From Lyophyllum atratum (lineage: Eukaryota > Basidiomycota > Agaricomycetes > Agaricales > Lyophyllaceae), in contig JACGCN010000010.1 in the NCBI GenBank assembly GCA_014905825.1, positions 124,001-188,000 of the forward strand: 64,000 nt of DNA, in the 5' to 3' direction. Both the position numbers and the translations under genes were made by a program. The notes under the pieces are model-generated. The model did not search any database, was not told where the DNA came from, and saw only the letters and a list, made by a program, of their open reading frames with translations. Each line of letters begins with the position of its first letter. Within the stretch, counting starts at the first letter, position 1. Of this stretch, positions 36,545 through 48,024 are shown piece by piece.

Positions 36545-38724
36545 CTAGCAGTCCTGGGGAACGAAGTAATCAGTAATAACAGTGGATTGAAGGGACTGGA
36601 ACTCGTCGAGGCGTGTATGACGACCAAAACTTGCCAGAAGGACTTCCAATTTGCGTGCAAAAGGTTCGTCGAGGTCTGCGACGTATGCCTGGATCGTTGC
36701 TGCGGCTGTAAGTGCTTCGCGGTGAGAAGGCTTCTCCTCTATGGCCCCATTAGTATCATCATCCGTGACATCGCCATCATTCTTCTCCCTACCCTCCTCA
36801 GCCTCCCGCCGCTCCAAAGCCGCTTGATAGATCTCTTCATCGGTCCCATCATCGATCATGCTTCCCTCATGAACCGGGTTGAGCAACTCTTCCAGAGCCA
36901 TCCGATTGCCTGGTTGCAGGACACCAATCTTTTCAAGATGAGAAAGCGGATTCATGACCTCTTTTTCGGCTGCTGCAATGGCTGCATCAACAGCATCGTT
37001 AACGAGGAGGGACGAGACGGGAATGGCTGGGGCAGTGGTGGAGGATACGGGGTTTAACACGGAGTCTGGAAGTATGCCTGTCTTGCGCCAGCAGTTGCGG
37101 ATTGTGGTTGCATCAACCTCTTTCCAGGCCATGTCGGCGATCCGCATGGCTTTGAGGATGTTGATGTCATAGATGTCGGCCGGAGTAATGTCGCTATCGT
37201 AGCGATCAATGGCGCGATTCATGAAACGTGCGCGGTAATGAGCTTTGAAGCATCGAATAATGCCGGCATCAGCTGGTTGAACGTGGGCAGTGAGGTTAGG
37301 AGTGAAGTTTTCGACGTGGATGTTTGTGAGGTCATCGGGCATGATATGGGCACTGAAGTTATCCTGCAGAAGCAAGATCTTGCGCCCATCATGTCGCATC
37401 TTCGTGTCCCAGTCCCGGAGCCATTCCTGGTAGAGAACTGCGGTCATCCAGGCCTTAGCATTGTTCCGATAATAGAACCCGAGCTGTGCACCAGACTTTC
37501 GTTGGAAAGGTCGTGGTTGCTTAGCTTTGCCAATGACAAAAGGCGGGAGCTTCTCGCTACCACTAGCATTCATTGTAAATGCGTATGTCAGCCGCTTTTT
37601 GCACCCTTTGACACCAGATGTCTGCTTGTCCATGAGACCCCGATCTGGTGGCATCCTGTAAGATGGTGAGTGCTCGGATTTGAGAGAAAGAAAGAACCCT
37701 TACGCCCAGAAAAGACCAGTTTCATCCATATTGAAAATATCTTTCAACTGGTACCCGTGCTTTGCAATGAGGTCGCGGACGCGTTTACGTTCGGATTCGA
37801 TGTCCTCACGGTTTGCAGATGCTGCCTCACCATGCCGCTTGAAGTTCCGCAATCCACACCTCCTCTTAAGTGCCGTCAGCCATCCATCACTCAGTGTGAG
37901 CCTCTCGTCCTCCGGGACACCTTTCAGATCAGAAAAGCGGATCCATTTCTGAGTCTGAGAATCTCCCCACTAAGCGCAATCTCATCTGACATGGCTTTCG
38001 TAACACAGAGCTCAAGCATCTCGTTAACCTCTGGATGCTCAGTCTGCCTGATGCGCTTCGTGTTTCCATCCCGCCCCTGTGCCTGTGAGTCCTCATACTG
38101 CTGAAGTATTTTTGCCTCCTCTTTCAACCAAGCCGAGATGGTGGGCTGCTTGAGGCAGAGATTGGGATAAGTCTTGTTCCAATGCTCGGCAGTCTTGCCT
38201 TGCTTGAACTTTGGACCCTGCGCATGGTGCCACTTGAGAATTTGAACTTTCTGCTTCAAGGTCACATTCTCCTTCTTTGTAAAAACAGGTGCCGCCTTCT
38301 CCTTTTCTGCATAAGGAACAACTTTTCGAGGCTTTTCGGGACCTAAAGAAATCAATCCACAAGTCAACTTCGACGCCGTAATGTTCACAAATTACAACAA
38401 CACACGCTTCCTCTTATTACCTGGCACCTTTCTGATCCCTCCCCCCAGCTCCTGAAGCTTCACAGCCAGTGCCTTCTGTTGTGAATTGAGCCGTTGAAGT
38501 CCATGGTCATAGTCCGAGGCCTTCTCCAGGAGTTCAACAATGCATTCCTCGTCAACCAGATTACCCTCATGGTCCAGCCAGTGCTCGTCTTCATCGGGAA
38601 CAGTCTCTCCTCCTGATATGCGTGCAATGATGGCATCTCGACGCGTTTTGATTTGCTGTTTAAGAATAGCAAGGCCTGCCTTGAGAGTTTCGAGAGGTTT
38701 CGTAGCCATTTCAAGTCGCGTCAT
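36545..38724 (-). pseudogene. Pogo-type transposase (HTH plus DDE_1), two introns, one frameshift
   Basis: Exon 1 (38724-38421, ATG start) encodes a coiled-coil-rich leader, LAILKQQIKTRRDAIIARIS. An intron at 38343-38420 (GTAATA to TTTAG) joins KVPG to PEKPRKVVPYAEK. Exon 2 has a psq/CENP-B-like HTH (KQKVQILKWHHAQGPKFKQG, TISAWLKEEAKI), a Tc5-like HTH (NEMLELCVTKAMSDEIALSG ... LTLSDGWLTALKRR) and NMDETGLFWA with the first catalytic Asp. An intron at 37656-37703 (GTAAGG to TACAG) leads to exon 3: LLLQDNFSAH (second Asp) and HVQPADAGIIRCFKAHY (third Asp), 30 residues between. About 683 residues. Two extra bases in CTCAGACTCAGA near 37950 break the frame; all else is open, so death is recent or the indel is a sequencing error. 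Confidence 0.85.
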
Positions 38725-39060
38725 GTCCGGGAAGTGGACAAATTGGGGTAAGTGATGACATCATTTTCAGGATTCACCTTCCTAATTTGGGGTGGTAAGG
38801 ATTCTGGAGGGCGAGTTTGCGCCCTCCGGAATCCTTACCAGACCAGGTGTAACTCATGGACTCGAAAATAGGAGCATGGAGTATAAAATCTATATATTAT
38901 GGGTACATTATGGGTTATGAAACCCCCATAAATCTATGGGTTATGGAGTATGGAAGAGGTGCTGGATTTCCCTGCGAACGAAGTCGGTGGGGCCCAAAAT
39001 CTATGGGTTACTGATGTTTATGGGTTACTACAGCTATGGATTATGACAGAGTTGACTGTA

Positions 39061-39714
39061 GTACCAAGCCGGTCTTTTTGATCTTAGGTCTAGGGAATGG
39101 GCACATCAGCAAGTGTTTGATTGCGAGGAAGAATGTGAAAGATTACTCACGATGCTACATAGTTCTTTTGCATGGCGGCAATGATGGTGTCGCACTGGTG
39201 TCGCTTACAGCCTTGATTTGCGTATTAATGTTTGCTTGGCTTGGTTGCCCGACTATATGCACACCTGATCTGACCTGATAGATCTGTATGGAGTCGGCAC
39301 TCGAGACTTTCCATCTGCTTCTGAAGATGGAAGTTTGGTTGTTTATGGAAATATTGACCTGCATTCTCAAACTTATCAGCGCTGTCAAGAGGCCTGAGTT
39401 AGAAGGAGTCGTCGTGTCAGAGCGCGCCTCGAGCACACGGTCAGTGAGATCATGAAAAAGAAAGGAACACGTACCATGCTCACACTGTACCCAGCGGGTT
39501 CCCCCGATGTTTCTGGTCTCTGATCTCCTTGACTCGGTATGCCCAGCAAGTTTGATGCACCGGTTCCCCTATCCTGACTCCAAGTATCATGGTACGGAGA
39601 GTACGAAGTTCTGTCTAAGGAGAGCTTTTGAAATGCATAGAATCTGAGGACGTGGAAGACATGGAGGATGTGGTGGGAGAAGACATACAGCGTGCCTGTT
39701 TGTGCGCATTATTT
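39061..39714. other. Non-coding stretch
   Basis: Nothing recognised between the pogo element and the satellite. Confidence 0.4.
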
Positions 39715-40300
39715 GTTCTGTATACTCCAGCTATATATCTTGAGGACCACAGATATCAGTTTATAGAGCTGGCGAACGAGTAATGAACGACTTACGAGGG
39801 TCCAATCAAATAGGGATGGCATGGTGCTCCCAGTCATGTATGGCCGAGGGTACTGGGTCATCGCACTCCATACTCCATCCATACACCTTTGGGGCCCCAC
39901 ATGTCAGTTTGCAGAGCTGGTAAATGATTAATGAACAACTTACAAGGGCCCAAAAAAATGGGCATGGGGGTATGATGCTCGCAGTCGTCCATGGTCGAGG
40001 GTACTGGGTCGTTGCACCATAGTCTGCATCTCTATCTCTTGGCTCCCCTCCCCAAATATCAGCTTACAGAGCTGGCGAACAAATCATGAACAACTTATGA
40101 GGGCTCCAAAAATGAGGGATGGGGAGGATGATGCTCGCAGTTGTATATGGCCGAGGGTACTGGGTCGTTGCACTGGATACTACACCTATGCATGGAATAG
40201 ACACCAATTGTCAGTGTACAGTGATGATAGGCAGGAAATGAACGACTCACAAAGGGGGGAGATGAGGTGGCCATGCTCCTCGGTCGTGGGAACTTGCGAA
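39715..40300 (+). repeat. Irregular satellite, about four units of 142-165 bp
   Basis: The block near CAGTTTATAGAGCTGGCGAA recurs at 39757, 39905, 40070 and 40212, each followed by a GAACGACTTAC-like block and a GGCCGAGGGTACTGGGTC-like block. Units differ by indels and many substitutions, so the array is old. Confidence 0.85.
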
Positions 40301-40685
40301 CTCGGCCCCAGATCCTGTCCAGCACAGCGATACGAGGTCCTGATGCATTAATACATAGGACTATGAGCTAAAGCCTTTAAGAACAAGAGCCGAATGACTT
40401 ACGATGTGCGAACAGTTGCTAGCCACTCATTGTCAAAGATTGTTGGGCGAATATCGACAGTTTGGGGAACCCATGAGGAAACTTTTGGGATTTGATGAAA
40501 GTTCTGCGGCCTTTCTCCAGAGTCCCTGAACGAGCACAGAGCAACCTGGGGCAAGCGATGAGGGAAAGCATGACTTGTCCAAAGTTCCAGGTTGCATTGC
40601 AGAGTTCCGGCAGTTCATGTTTTTGGTGTTCCTACCATCAAAACTCAACTTTCAGCCGAAAATGATTTATTTTATGGTTTGAACG
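40301..40685. other. Non-coding stretch
   Basis: Nothing recognised. Confidence 0.35.
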
Positions 40686-40865
40686 TCATAACATGCTTAC
40701 TTATCATGCAATTTTTGTATTCAGTAAATTTTACTTACAATTTTCTACCTTAGTAATATAGAAATAGCTAGGTATGTAAGTCAAAATATACTGGCCAATC
40801 TCCTTACAAGATTGTCCACCCTCGGCTTAACCACCCCTGTGCTCGCTATCAAGCCCCAAATCCCA
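40686..40865 (-). repeat. LTR fragment of the 58.7-60.2 kb copia family
   Basis: Same orientation and over 90 percent alike by eye to 59968-60150, from CATGCTTACTTATCATGCAA to TCGCTATCAAGCCC. The inner end of the LTR is missing. Confidence 0.85.
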
Positions 40866-41330
40866 ACGCGTCTTTTGCCCAAATCTAACAACCTGCACTA
40901 TTCCTCCGATAGACAGGATGTGTTGAGCATCGTGGAATCCAACTTGTGTCAAAATTTCGATCACTTCCAAATTGGCCAAGCTGTATAATTTTATTTCAAG
41001 GTGCATCTTCTTTCTCGCAATTGGAAGCTGCATCTAGATTATTTTCCAGATAGTACAGTCATTTACGGGTCCTCGATACACCACGGGTCCTCGATACACT
41101 TTTGACACTTGCGTAGTTTCTTCAAACCACTTCAAATCCGTGTACTGTAGTGTTTCGACCGAGTGTTTAGGTCACGCATCACGGAGGGTCGTGAACTGAA
41201 CACTTTCGGTACATGTCACGGCTCACGGTCGGCCGTGAACACTTAGAAAATTAAGACAAAAAAGCAATTTTTTCGGCCACAGGCGCTACCACACCACACG
41301 AATATACATCCTGTTAGTCATTTCAACAGC

Positions 41331-44300
41331 TCAGTGTCCCTCCCATAAGCCCGAGCCACCAAAGAGCTTGGGAGTCTTTCTAACCCGATTACCACGGCCT
41401 AGCGCAACAGGGACTGGCACGGCAGCCGCACTAACGTCCTCAGCCTCGGCTTCAGAGTCCTCACCATTTCCAGACCTAATTATGTTTCCATCCTCATTCA
41501 TTCCAAACCCATCAGCAACAACCATTCCATCCATGGTGACAAAGTCGAGAACTACGTCAAGCGGAACATCACTGCTATCCTCGAAAGGGTCTGCTGAAAA
41601 CGGAGCTTCATCAGCATCTGCAACAGGAGCCAGGCTCTCGTCATCGTCATCATCGATTGCCTCCAATTCTGCGAGAAAGTCACGGTCGGTTTTGGACAGG
41701 TTTCGCAAGGCCGCGAGAGCTTGTGGTGACGTCAAGCTAGCATGCGAGAGATTGAAATCACCGATGCGACATCTTTCGAAGGCCTGGGAGCAAAAATGGG
41801 CAGTGTATCGATAGAGACGGGGTTGGAGAACTTACCTTCGAGATTAGTTGCTTGTCAGAAAGCTCGTTGATAGCATTTACAATCCATGAGACAGTCCTGT
41901 CCCGCAGCGTAGGAACAGAGGTGTCGAGCCTGATAGGCTGCGGTGGCTTTGCAGACATTTGGGCGGTGACCTCCTGCACGACGTCCCGATGCGCTGACCG
42001 CTTGATGCTTAATTTGAGAACGCGCTGAAAACCGACGTCGAGAGGCTGCCAGGCACTTGTACAGCCTCCAGGAACAAAGATGATGATGATGTTCGCGTGG
42101 TGCTGCTTCATCCATGTACGGAACTCCAGGGACTTGTGTACTGACCAGCAGTCTATCAGCCAAATCGAGTGCTGCTCCGGTGGCAGCCCAAGATCCTTCT
42201 TCTTCGACTCGAAGTATGGCGCGATGATGCTGTTGACCAGATCGCGCATTGTCTCCTGTGTGGACCAGTACGTTGATGTCTTCGAAGGCCGCATGCAGAA
42301 CCTGAGATCGATGGCTTCGTTGTACGCTGTACAAGAAGGACTTGGAAGAGAGCGAGATGTGCCCCCGTGATAGATAGCCTGCATCGGAAGGAGCTCACCA
42401 CTTGCAGAAATGGATGGGACCAAGGTGAATGCGCGCTTCTCTTCCTGTCCCACAGTCTTGACCTGTTTGGCACCCTGCTGGTTCCACGTCGTTTTGGCCC
42501 CGTGCTGATACAAAGTCTGGGTTTGGTTGGTGTTAATGCGAAGTTCAGCTGGGATTGCATGGTCACGGATGACATATGCTTCACGAAGGAATGCCTTCAT
42601 GAGGACTTCGTCCAGGTTGTCAGGAAGCTTCTGCGCAGCTTTGGTCGCACGACGTTCGCTCCAACCCATTTTACGCAGGAATTTCCGAACAAAAGAATCC
42701 GAGCATTTGAAGCGAGTGCCATCTGCGCGAACATGTGTAAATAGGTCTGGCGCTAGTTTATCGATAATGGCGACAATGACCCCGCGAATTGTTATGAGTG
42801 TGAGGGAGACGCTGGCCTCGCGAAGAAGTGTAAGTTCTGCCTCAATTTTCTTCTTCACATCAGGGTACGCATCCTGGAGACATATGAGCTTCGTTATCAT
42901 CACTGAGAATTGACTGTACGCACCAAAACTCCAAATCGAGTTTGTTCACCACCAGGGGCATTTCCTCTCCTTACGCGCTCAAGGATAGACGCCCTCCACT
43001 GATAGATCCCTTCCGCTTTTGCTTCTTGATCAATCCATCGACCAACAACTTGCTCGGTAAGCTTTGCAAAGCATTTTGGGTTGAGGCGTTGAGCTTCACG
43101 GAGAATGAGACGCGGGCTCCATGGCTTTCCAGCACGGCGGGTAGCCACTTGGATCTGGTCCCAGATGGCTGGCTGAAACCAGTTTGTCAGTAAGGCAGGA
43201 GTGTGTTCCTTCACGCGTTTTCGGCCGCAAGGTTTTTTCTTCTTTTGCTGGTCTTCCTTGAACTGGCGGCGTGGTCTCGAATTCTCGGCTACTTCACGGG
43301 CAGCAGATTGTTCATTGTTGTCATCGAAATCCTCGAGAGAAGGATGCGAACGTTTTTACAGATAAGATTGCTGATGTCATTCTCGGTGCCAGACTGGGAC
43401 TTGTGGAACTCACACGCTTCAGTCCTGGAACCCAACCATTGGCAATCTTCTCCTCCCTTTCCCGCTCACGATGTTTCTGCTGACGAAGGCGCTCCTGCTC
43501 TCGTCGCTTGTGTACCCTGTCCTGCCGCTCTCTCTCTACTCTCTGCTGCCGCTTCTCTTGATCAAGACGAAGCTTTTCGAAGTCCCCCTGAACATGTTCT
43601 TCCTTTTCCTCCGGTGTCTCGACGTGCCAGAACAAGGTAAGTGATCTATGCTTGACCTTTTTCGAAACTTCGTGGCTTGTTGCTCCCTCCAGACTTTCTC
43701 TGAAAACTCTATCCTTCACGTTGCGCGGGGCGGTGGAAAGCGGCGGTTCAAGCTCAGTCCCTTTCGCAAGCCTCCCAACTGCAGGGTTCTCCAAATCCAC
43801 GTCATCTAGCACTTCATTGCTGCTCGAGAGCTTGACGCCGCAGCTAGAAAGGCCGTCCTCGTCATCCTCATTCCCACTATACTCGCTCTCACCACTTCCA
43901 TCCCCAGGCCAAGTTTCTTCGTGGTCATCACTCCCATCGTCGAAATCGCCGGATGTTGCACGGTCTATACCATCATCTGACGGTCCAGTATGCGAAGTGA
44001 ACGTGAAATTGATGCTTTGGAGTGCCGCAATCGGCAATGAGGTTGGGTCTTCGGTATCCCATGTGAGTTCTTCTTCTTCTGATGTCTTGTACTGAGCCGC
44101 TTCTTTGCTATCATTTGCAGGAAGCTGATAACAGGCATTCAGATCCTCAGAGTGTTGACCAAACAAGTGACTCACTCTCGCAAGGATGTGCGCCGCCACC
44201 GTGTTAAATTCCCGCAACCGTTCAGCAGCGACGTCGACATTGTTCATGAGGAGACATGACTCGGGGTCAATATGGTGTTCAAGGGCATTATGGGCAAATA

Positions 44301-44341
44301 GTCCGCAAGCATGGCTATCGAGCTGGTGGCTGGTTAACAGG
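41331..44341 (-). pseudogene. Fusion gene 3' piece: Ulp1 Gln/Cys, linker, pogo-like DDE transposase
   Basis: Exon 1 remainder (44341-43414) supplies catalytic Gln341 and Cys347 (HQLDSHACGLF), a long acidic linker and a basic coiled coil (RQQRVERERQDRVHKRREQE). Introns at 43332-43413, 42874-42923 and 41784-41835 are all GT-AG and phase 0. Exon 2 holds a basic stretch and a DNA-binding-like region (AIWDQIQVATRRAGKPWSPR). Exon 3 is the DDE domain: LRINTNQTQTLYQ, where Asn896 stands in place of the first Asp usual in NxDQTQ; RAFTLVPSISASGELLPMQA; WLIDCWSVHK; SAWQPLDVGFQR. Exon 4 is an acidic tail (AFERCRIGDFNLSHASL ... ). The restored gene encodes about 1276 residues, all exon lengths consistent. 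Confidence 0.82.
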
Positions 44342-44346
44342 GTGTC

Positions 44347-44532
44347 TGTAAGGGCCCCGCCCTTACTGGGCGTTGTTTGGCTTGTTTGGCGACACCTTCG
44401 GTGTCGTCTATAACAGGCCTGTAGTAAACATGTACAAACCAGACACTTGTAACCTCACGTATACGTAGCAAATACCAAGACTGGTCAAGCTTACGTAGCG
44501 TGAACCGCAAGACCCCCCGTAGCACCGCTACA
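44347..44532 (+). repeat. 5' LTR of the Ty3/gypsy element
   Basis: 186 bp, TG...CA ends. It opens with a perfect hairpin (GTAAGGGC-CCC-GCCCTTAC, 44348-44366), has a second at 44390-44406 (CGACAC/GTGTCG) and closes with GTAGC-ACC-GCTAC. The next bases are TTTTTTTAAGCTACCCAGC with no TGG-starting primer-binding site. Confidence 0.95.
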
Positions 44533-44630
44533 TTTTTTTAAGCTACCCAGCTTAGAAGCTACGACGCGACCTACGGCCGAACACACGACGCGACTCACCA
44601 TCACGTCACCCAAAGAAGCACTGAGACCAC

Positions 44631-47600
44631 ATGGCGACGAATCCGGAACCCGACCCGACCACAGGTCCATCAACAACCACACCCACGCAACAGGGTGCGA
44701 CGCCGGTGACGCCCCCTCCGCTACTCGAAGCGGAGAGGCCACTGCGAACGTCACGACTCAAACAAGAAGACACGGATCCGGAAGCAGGGTCGTTGGCTAG
44801 GCCAACGACCTCAGTGCAACCGTCTCGTCCCGGAACGAGTCGGCCGAGGCACCCGGCATTGGAAACGATGCGAAGACAGGCATCGCAAGGACGAACGCTA
44901 GCGCAGGAACTAGCAGACGCCTCTCAAGCCGGTGGTTCAGGAGGCAGAATACGTCTACCTCCTGTCAATATTGCCAGCCCGGCAATGCGATTAGGACCAG
45001 CTCAAGGAGGTACTAGACCCTCCTTCGGCAACTTCTCGAGCGACGACGGCGACCATGGGGGTACACGAACCTCCCATGGCTTTTTCACTCCAGACCCGCG
45101 GGGCCTAGAATCCTCGGATGGAGAGTTCGACGTACTCGAGGCCGACAGGCAGCTCGAACGCGAACAGAGCAGGCTAGACGCCTTTTGGCAGGCTATCGGC
45201 ATGGACAGTATCCGCCGAAGGGAACGACTGCAGGAGTGCGCTCAAAAGCTTCTATCCGTGAAGCATGGGGTGACTCCCGCGAACAGCACTCGCGAGCAGT
45301 ACTTCGAGAGGATGCTCGAAATCTTGCCTAGGGTTATCTACTTGTACAAGCAGAAGTACCCTACGGGAACTTCGTCTATAGCATCATCAGTAATAAATTC
45401 GCCTGCTCCCTCCACTATCCGTCCGTTAGATAAAGGAAAGCAACGGGTGGAACCAGTGACTCCACAGGCCGTAGCGCAAGAAATGAGACAGCCCATAGAC
45501 GAACGGGCTGTCGCAGTATCGATTATGCATCAGTCGCGCCGACCTGATGAAAGTACCAGCGAATATAAACGGCGCGAGCATGCAGCTCGACGTGAAAAGC
45601 GAGTACGCCACTCGGTGACAATCGACTCTCGCGTACCACGAACTAGCGATTCGTCGTATGAACCACCGACGATCGCCAATTTAAAATATGAATCGTATAG
45701 TAGTTCGGATGAGAATGACGGCGACGCTGTCATTCAAATCCCACCAAAGAAGCGAAAGGCACATTTACCGGAAAAACTACTCCCCGATAGCGTACCTATC
45801 GCGGATACTTTCGATGATCGAGTCTCGTATCAACGTTTACGAATCGCCGATATCAAAAGTGGGCAGAAATCCATATATTCGGACCAGGGAATCGTGTTCG
45901 AAGGGCGACAGCCCATAGACGACATGAAGCGACAGTGGGCTAGCAAAACGCAGACCCACAAGTCAGCACGCGGACAAAGCACAGTTCCCGTGCATCAAGA
46001 AGAGTATGCTGAACCTCGTCGATCGACGTCAGCATACACGCACTCAACTGCCAATGGCAGGGGTTTTTCGATGCCCGCACCGAATAGGCGAACCGCCGAT
46101 ATCGCTGACGGGATACAGCAGAATGAGGAGCGCTATCGCGCACTCATTCATGAACGCATTAGCAAGTTGATCTTCATGCGTTTGGGAACACGGCTACACC
46201 TACCCGAAGGGTTAAAGCCTCGACGAACCGATTCAAAATCGGTCGGAACTTATTCCGGCAGTCCGAAGTTCCAAGAGTTAGAAACCTGGCTTCACAGCCT
46301 GGTCCTCTTGATGGCAGTATCCAGACTAGGCGGTCCTGATCTCGAACAGGAACGCGTAATCATGGTACTAGAGTTTTTGGATGGCAAAGCCAAACGATGG
46401 TTTGTGCGGCATGTCATTCATGTCAATCGAACTCAAGAAGAATGGAAGTTCGAAGAGGTTATATTCGGTCTCTATGATCGATTTATCCTACCGTCGACCA
46501 TGCAAGACGCGCGTGACGAATTCAACGCCGTCTCATATAAACAGCATGCCGACGTTCAAGACTTGTTCGACACCCTTGTCGATCATTCACAGAATATGGC
46601 CGTTAAGGTTACGGACTGGATGTTCTGTGACCGATTCGTGTCAGCAATGTCGACGGATATGCGCAATCATCTATTCGATGAAGGATTGTCGCCTGAAGTC
46701 AACACAGCCGAGGAGTTCTTAGCGCTTGCAAAAGCCTATGAATCTGCTAAGAAGACGGCTAAATATTATGACAAGTCGGCTAGTGTAACCCGACAGCGGT
46801 ATACTACGCCTGTTAGGGAAAACCAGGAGCATCGCGAAGGTGCTCCTAGGAAAGTCTTTGTACGACGCGGCGACTACAAGAAAGGATTATTCCGATCTAG
46901 TCGACCGACGCCGTTCAAGAAGCGAGACGATTATCGCAAGGATAATAAGGTGGACCCGAAACCACCTTATAAGTCCAACGACAATAAGCCAAGCTATCAG
47001 CCGATGGCTAAGATGGATAAGCCAAACCATCAGAAGACCGCAGGTGGATCTAAGTGTTTCAACTGCGGACGAACCGGTCACTTCGCGAAGGAGTGTCCAG
47101 ATCCGAAGAAGCAGCAGCGAGCACACATGCGCGCCATGCGAACGGCTGTAGACGGAACCGAAGGCGAATCGGATAACGACGACTCGGAATCTGCGCACGA
47201 TGCAGATGCCGAAGATGATGACCTCGATCGTCCTGAGTCCGAACTGGGCGAACATGACGACGATATGATTGAAGTCGAAGTATTCGATTACGACGAGTCA
47301 GAGTCTGAGCATATGCACGGAATCTGGGAAGGATCGCCGACCAATGGCGAGGCGTCACAACCGGAATTCTCGGATCGAGTCTTTGGAATTTCGGAGGCAC
47401 CGCCGCCGAAAGACAAGAAGACGAATGACAAAGACAAGGTCATTCGAATGCGAAAGGTCCAATTACACGCAGGGAAGAATAAGATACAACGACCTATCTA
47501 CCCTGCGGAAACCAAAGAATGCCTGGCTACCTACACCAACGTAGGTGGACAAGAGGCATGGACGTTATGGGATACCGGTAGTTCTACTACTGGTATGACA

Positions 47601-47939
47601 CCTGCATTCGCGCAGGTGTCGAAGATAAAAGTTTACCCATTGGAGAACCCGATGATCCTGCAACTAGGAACAACGGGTAGCCGCGCTTCGGTCATTTATG
47701 GTACCGAAGTGCAGATTGAAACGGCAGGGTTCAAAGGGCCAGTGTACATGGACCTGGCGAACTTTGACCGATATGATGTAATTATTGGCACACCATTTAT
47801 GCATGCCAATAATGTCATCCTGGACTTCAAGAACCACCAGGTGGTAGTCAATGGAGTCGCGACGCCAGCTGTGCGCGTGGCGTTAGAAGATACGGACGGC
47901 CGAGCTCGTCGGTATCGATCCATTGAGAAGCGCGAGTGA
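44631..47939 (+). CDS. gag: Gag-protease polyprotein
   Basis: 1102 residues from the ATG at 44631. A long disordered N-terminus (Pro/Thr/Arg-rich) precedes a retrotransposon Gag core at about residues 520-700 (FQELETWLHSLVLLMAVSRL, GKAKRWFVRHVIH, TMQDARDEFNAV). A basic tail leads to one CCHC knuckle, CFNCGRTGHFAKEC, near residue 808, and an acidic stretch. The C-terminus is an aspartic protease with LWDTGSSTTGMT near residue 980 and DVIIGTPFMHANNVILDF. The gene ends at UGA 47937-47939; Pol follows in the same frame. The coding DNA contains many perfect inverted repeats. Confidence 0.93.
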   Translation: MATNPEPDPTTGPSTTTPTQQGATPVTPPPLLEAERPLRTSRLKQEDTDPEAGSLARPTTSVQPSRPGTSRPRHPALETMRRQASQGRTLAQELADASQAGGSGGRIRLPPVNIASPAMRLGPAQGGTRPSFGNFSSDDGDHGGTRTSHGFFTPDPRGLESSDGEFDVLEADRQLEREQSRLDAFWQAIGMDSIRRRERLQECAQKLLSVKHGVTPANSTREQYFERMLEILPRVIYLYKQKYPTGTSSIASSVINSPAPSTIRPLDKGKQRVEPVTPQAVAQEMRQPIDERAVAVSIMHQSRRPDESTSEYKRREHAARREKRVRHSVTIDSRVPRTSDSSYEPPTIANLKYESYSSSDENDGDAVIQIPPKKRKAHLPEKLLPDSVPIADTFDDRVSYQRLRIADIKSGQKSIYSDQGIVFEGRQPIDDMKRQWASKTQTHKSARGQSTVPVHQEEYAEPRRSTSAYTHSTANGRGFSMPAPNRRTADIADGIQQNEERYRALIHERISKLIFMRLGTRLHLPEGLKPRRTDSKSVGTYSGSPKFQELETWLHSLVLLMAVSRLGGPDLEQERVIMVLEFLDGKAKRWFVRHVIHVNRTQEEWKFEEVIFGLYDRFILPSTMQDARDEFNAVSYKQHADVQDLFDTLVDHSQNMAVKVTDWMFCDRFVSAMSTDMRNHLFDEGLSPEVNTAEEFLALAKAYESAKKTAKYYDKSASVTRQRYTTPVRENQEHREGAPRKVFVRRGDYKKGLFRSSRPTPFKKRDDYRKDNKVDPKPPYKSNDNKPSYQPMAKMDKPNHQKTAGGSKCFNCGRTGHFAKECPDPKKQQRAHMRAMRTAVDGTEGESDNDDSESAHDADAEDDDLDRPESELGEHDDDMIEVEVFDYDESESEHMHGIWEGSPTNGEASQPEFSDRVFGISEAPPPKDKKTNDKDKVIRMRKVQLHAGKNKIQRPIYPAETKECLATYTNVGGQEAWTLWDTGSSTTGMTPAFAQVSKIKVYPLENPMILQLGTTGSRASVIYGTEVQIETAGFKGPVYMDLANFDRYDVIIGTPFMHANNVILDFKNHQVVVNGVATPAVRVALEDTDGRARRYRSIEKRE

Positions 47940-48024
47940 CTCCATGGCCCGGAAGAAGGATACGGAGGCTCTATACGAAAAGCCACCGTAGTCGATGATG
48001 ACGAGCCCGGTACAGAGGGGCTCG
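47937..48024 (+). promoter_or_regulatory. Candidate stop-codon readthrough site between Gag-PR and Pol
   Basis: UGA followed by CUC separates Gag-PR from Pol with no frame change, and no other stop lies between. A stem-loop at 47961-47990 (TACGGAGGCT with AGCCACCGTA, one mismatch) starts 21 bases after the UGA, and a second perfect 7-bp stem lies at 48002-48024. UGA-CU contexts are known to be leaky in eukaryotes; use here is inferred. Confidence 0.5.

Larger units (their letters stand above)
35866..39058 (-). mobile_element. Pogo-type DNA transposon with matched TIRs
   Basis: The left end reads CAGTCAACTCTGTCATAACC and the right end, inverted, CAGTCAACTCTGTCATAATC; both are bordered by TA (35864-35865 and 39059-39060), the target duplication of this superfamily. 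Fungal pogo/Fot1 TIRs commonly begin this way. Subterminal regions repeat TATGGGTTA. The element holds one transposase gene on the minus strand and, near its left end, foldback MITE copy B; without the MITE and its duplication it is about 2.67 kb. Confidence 0.9.
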
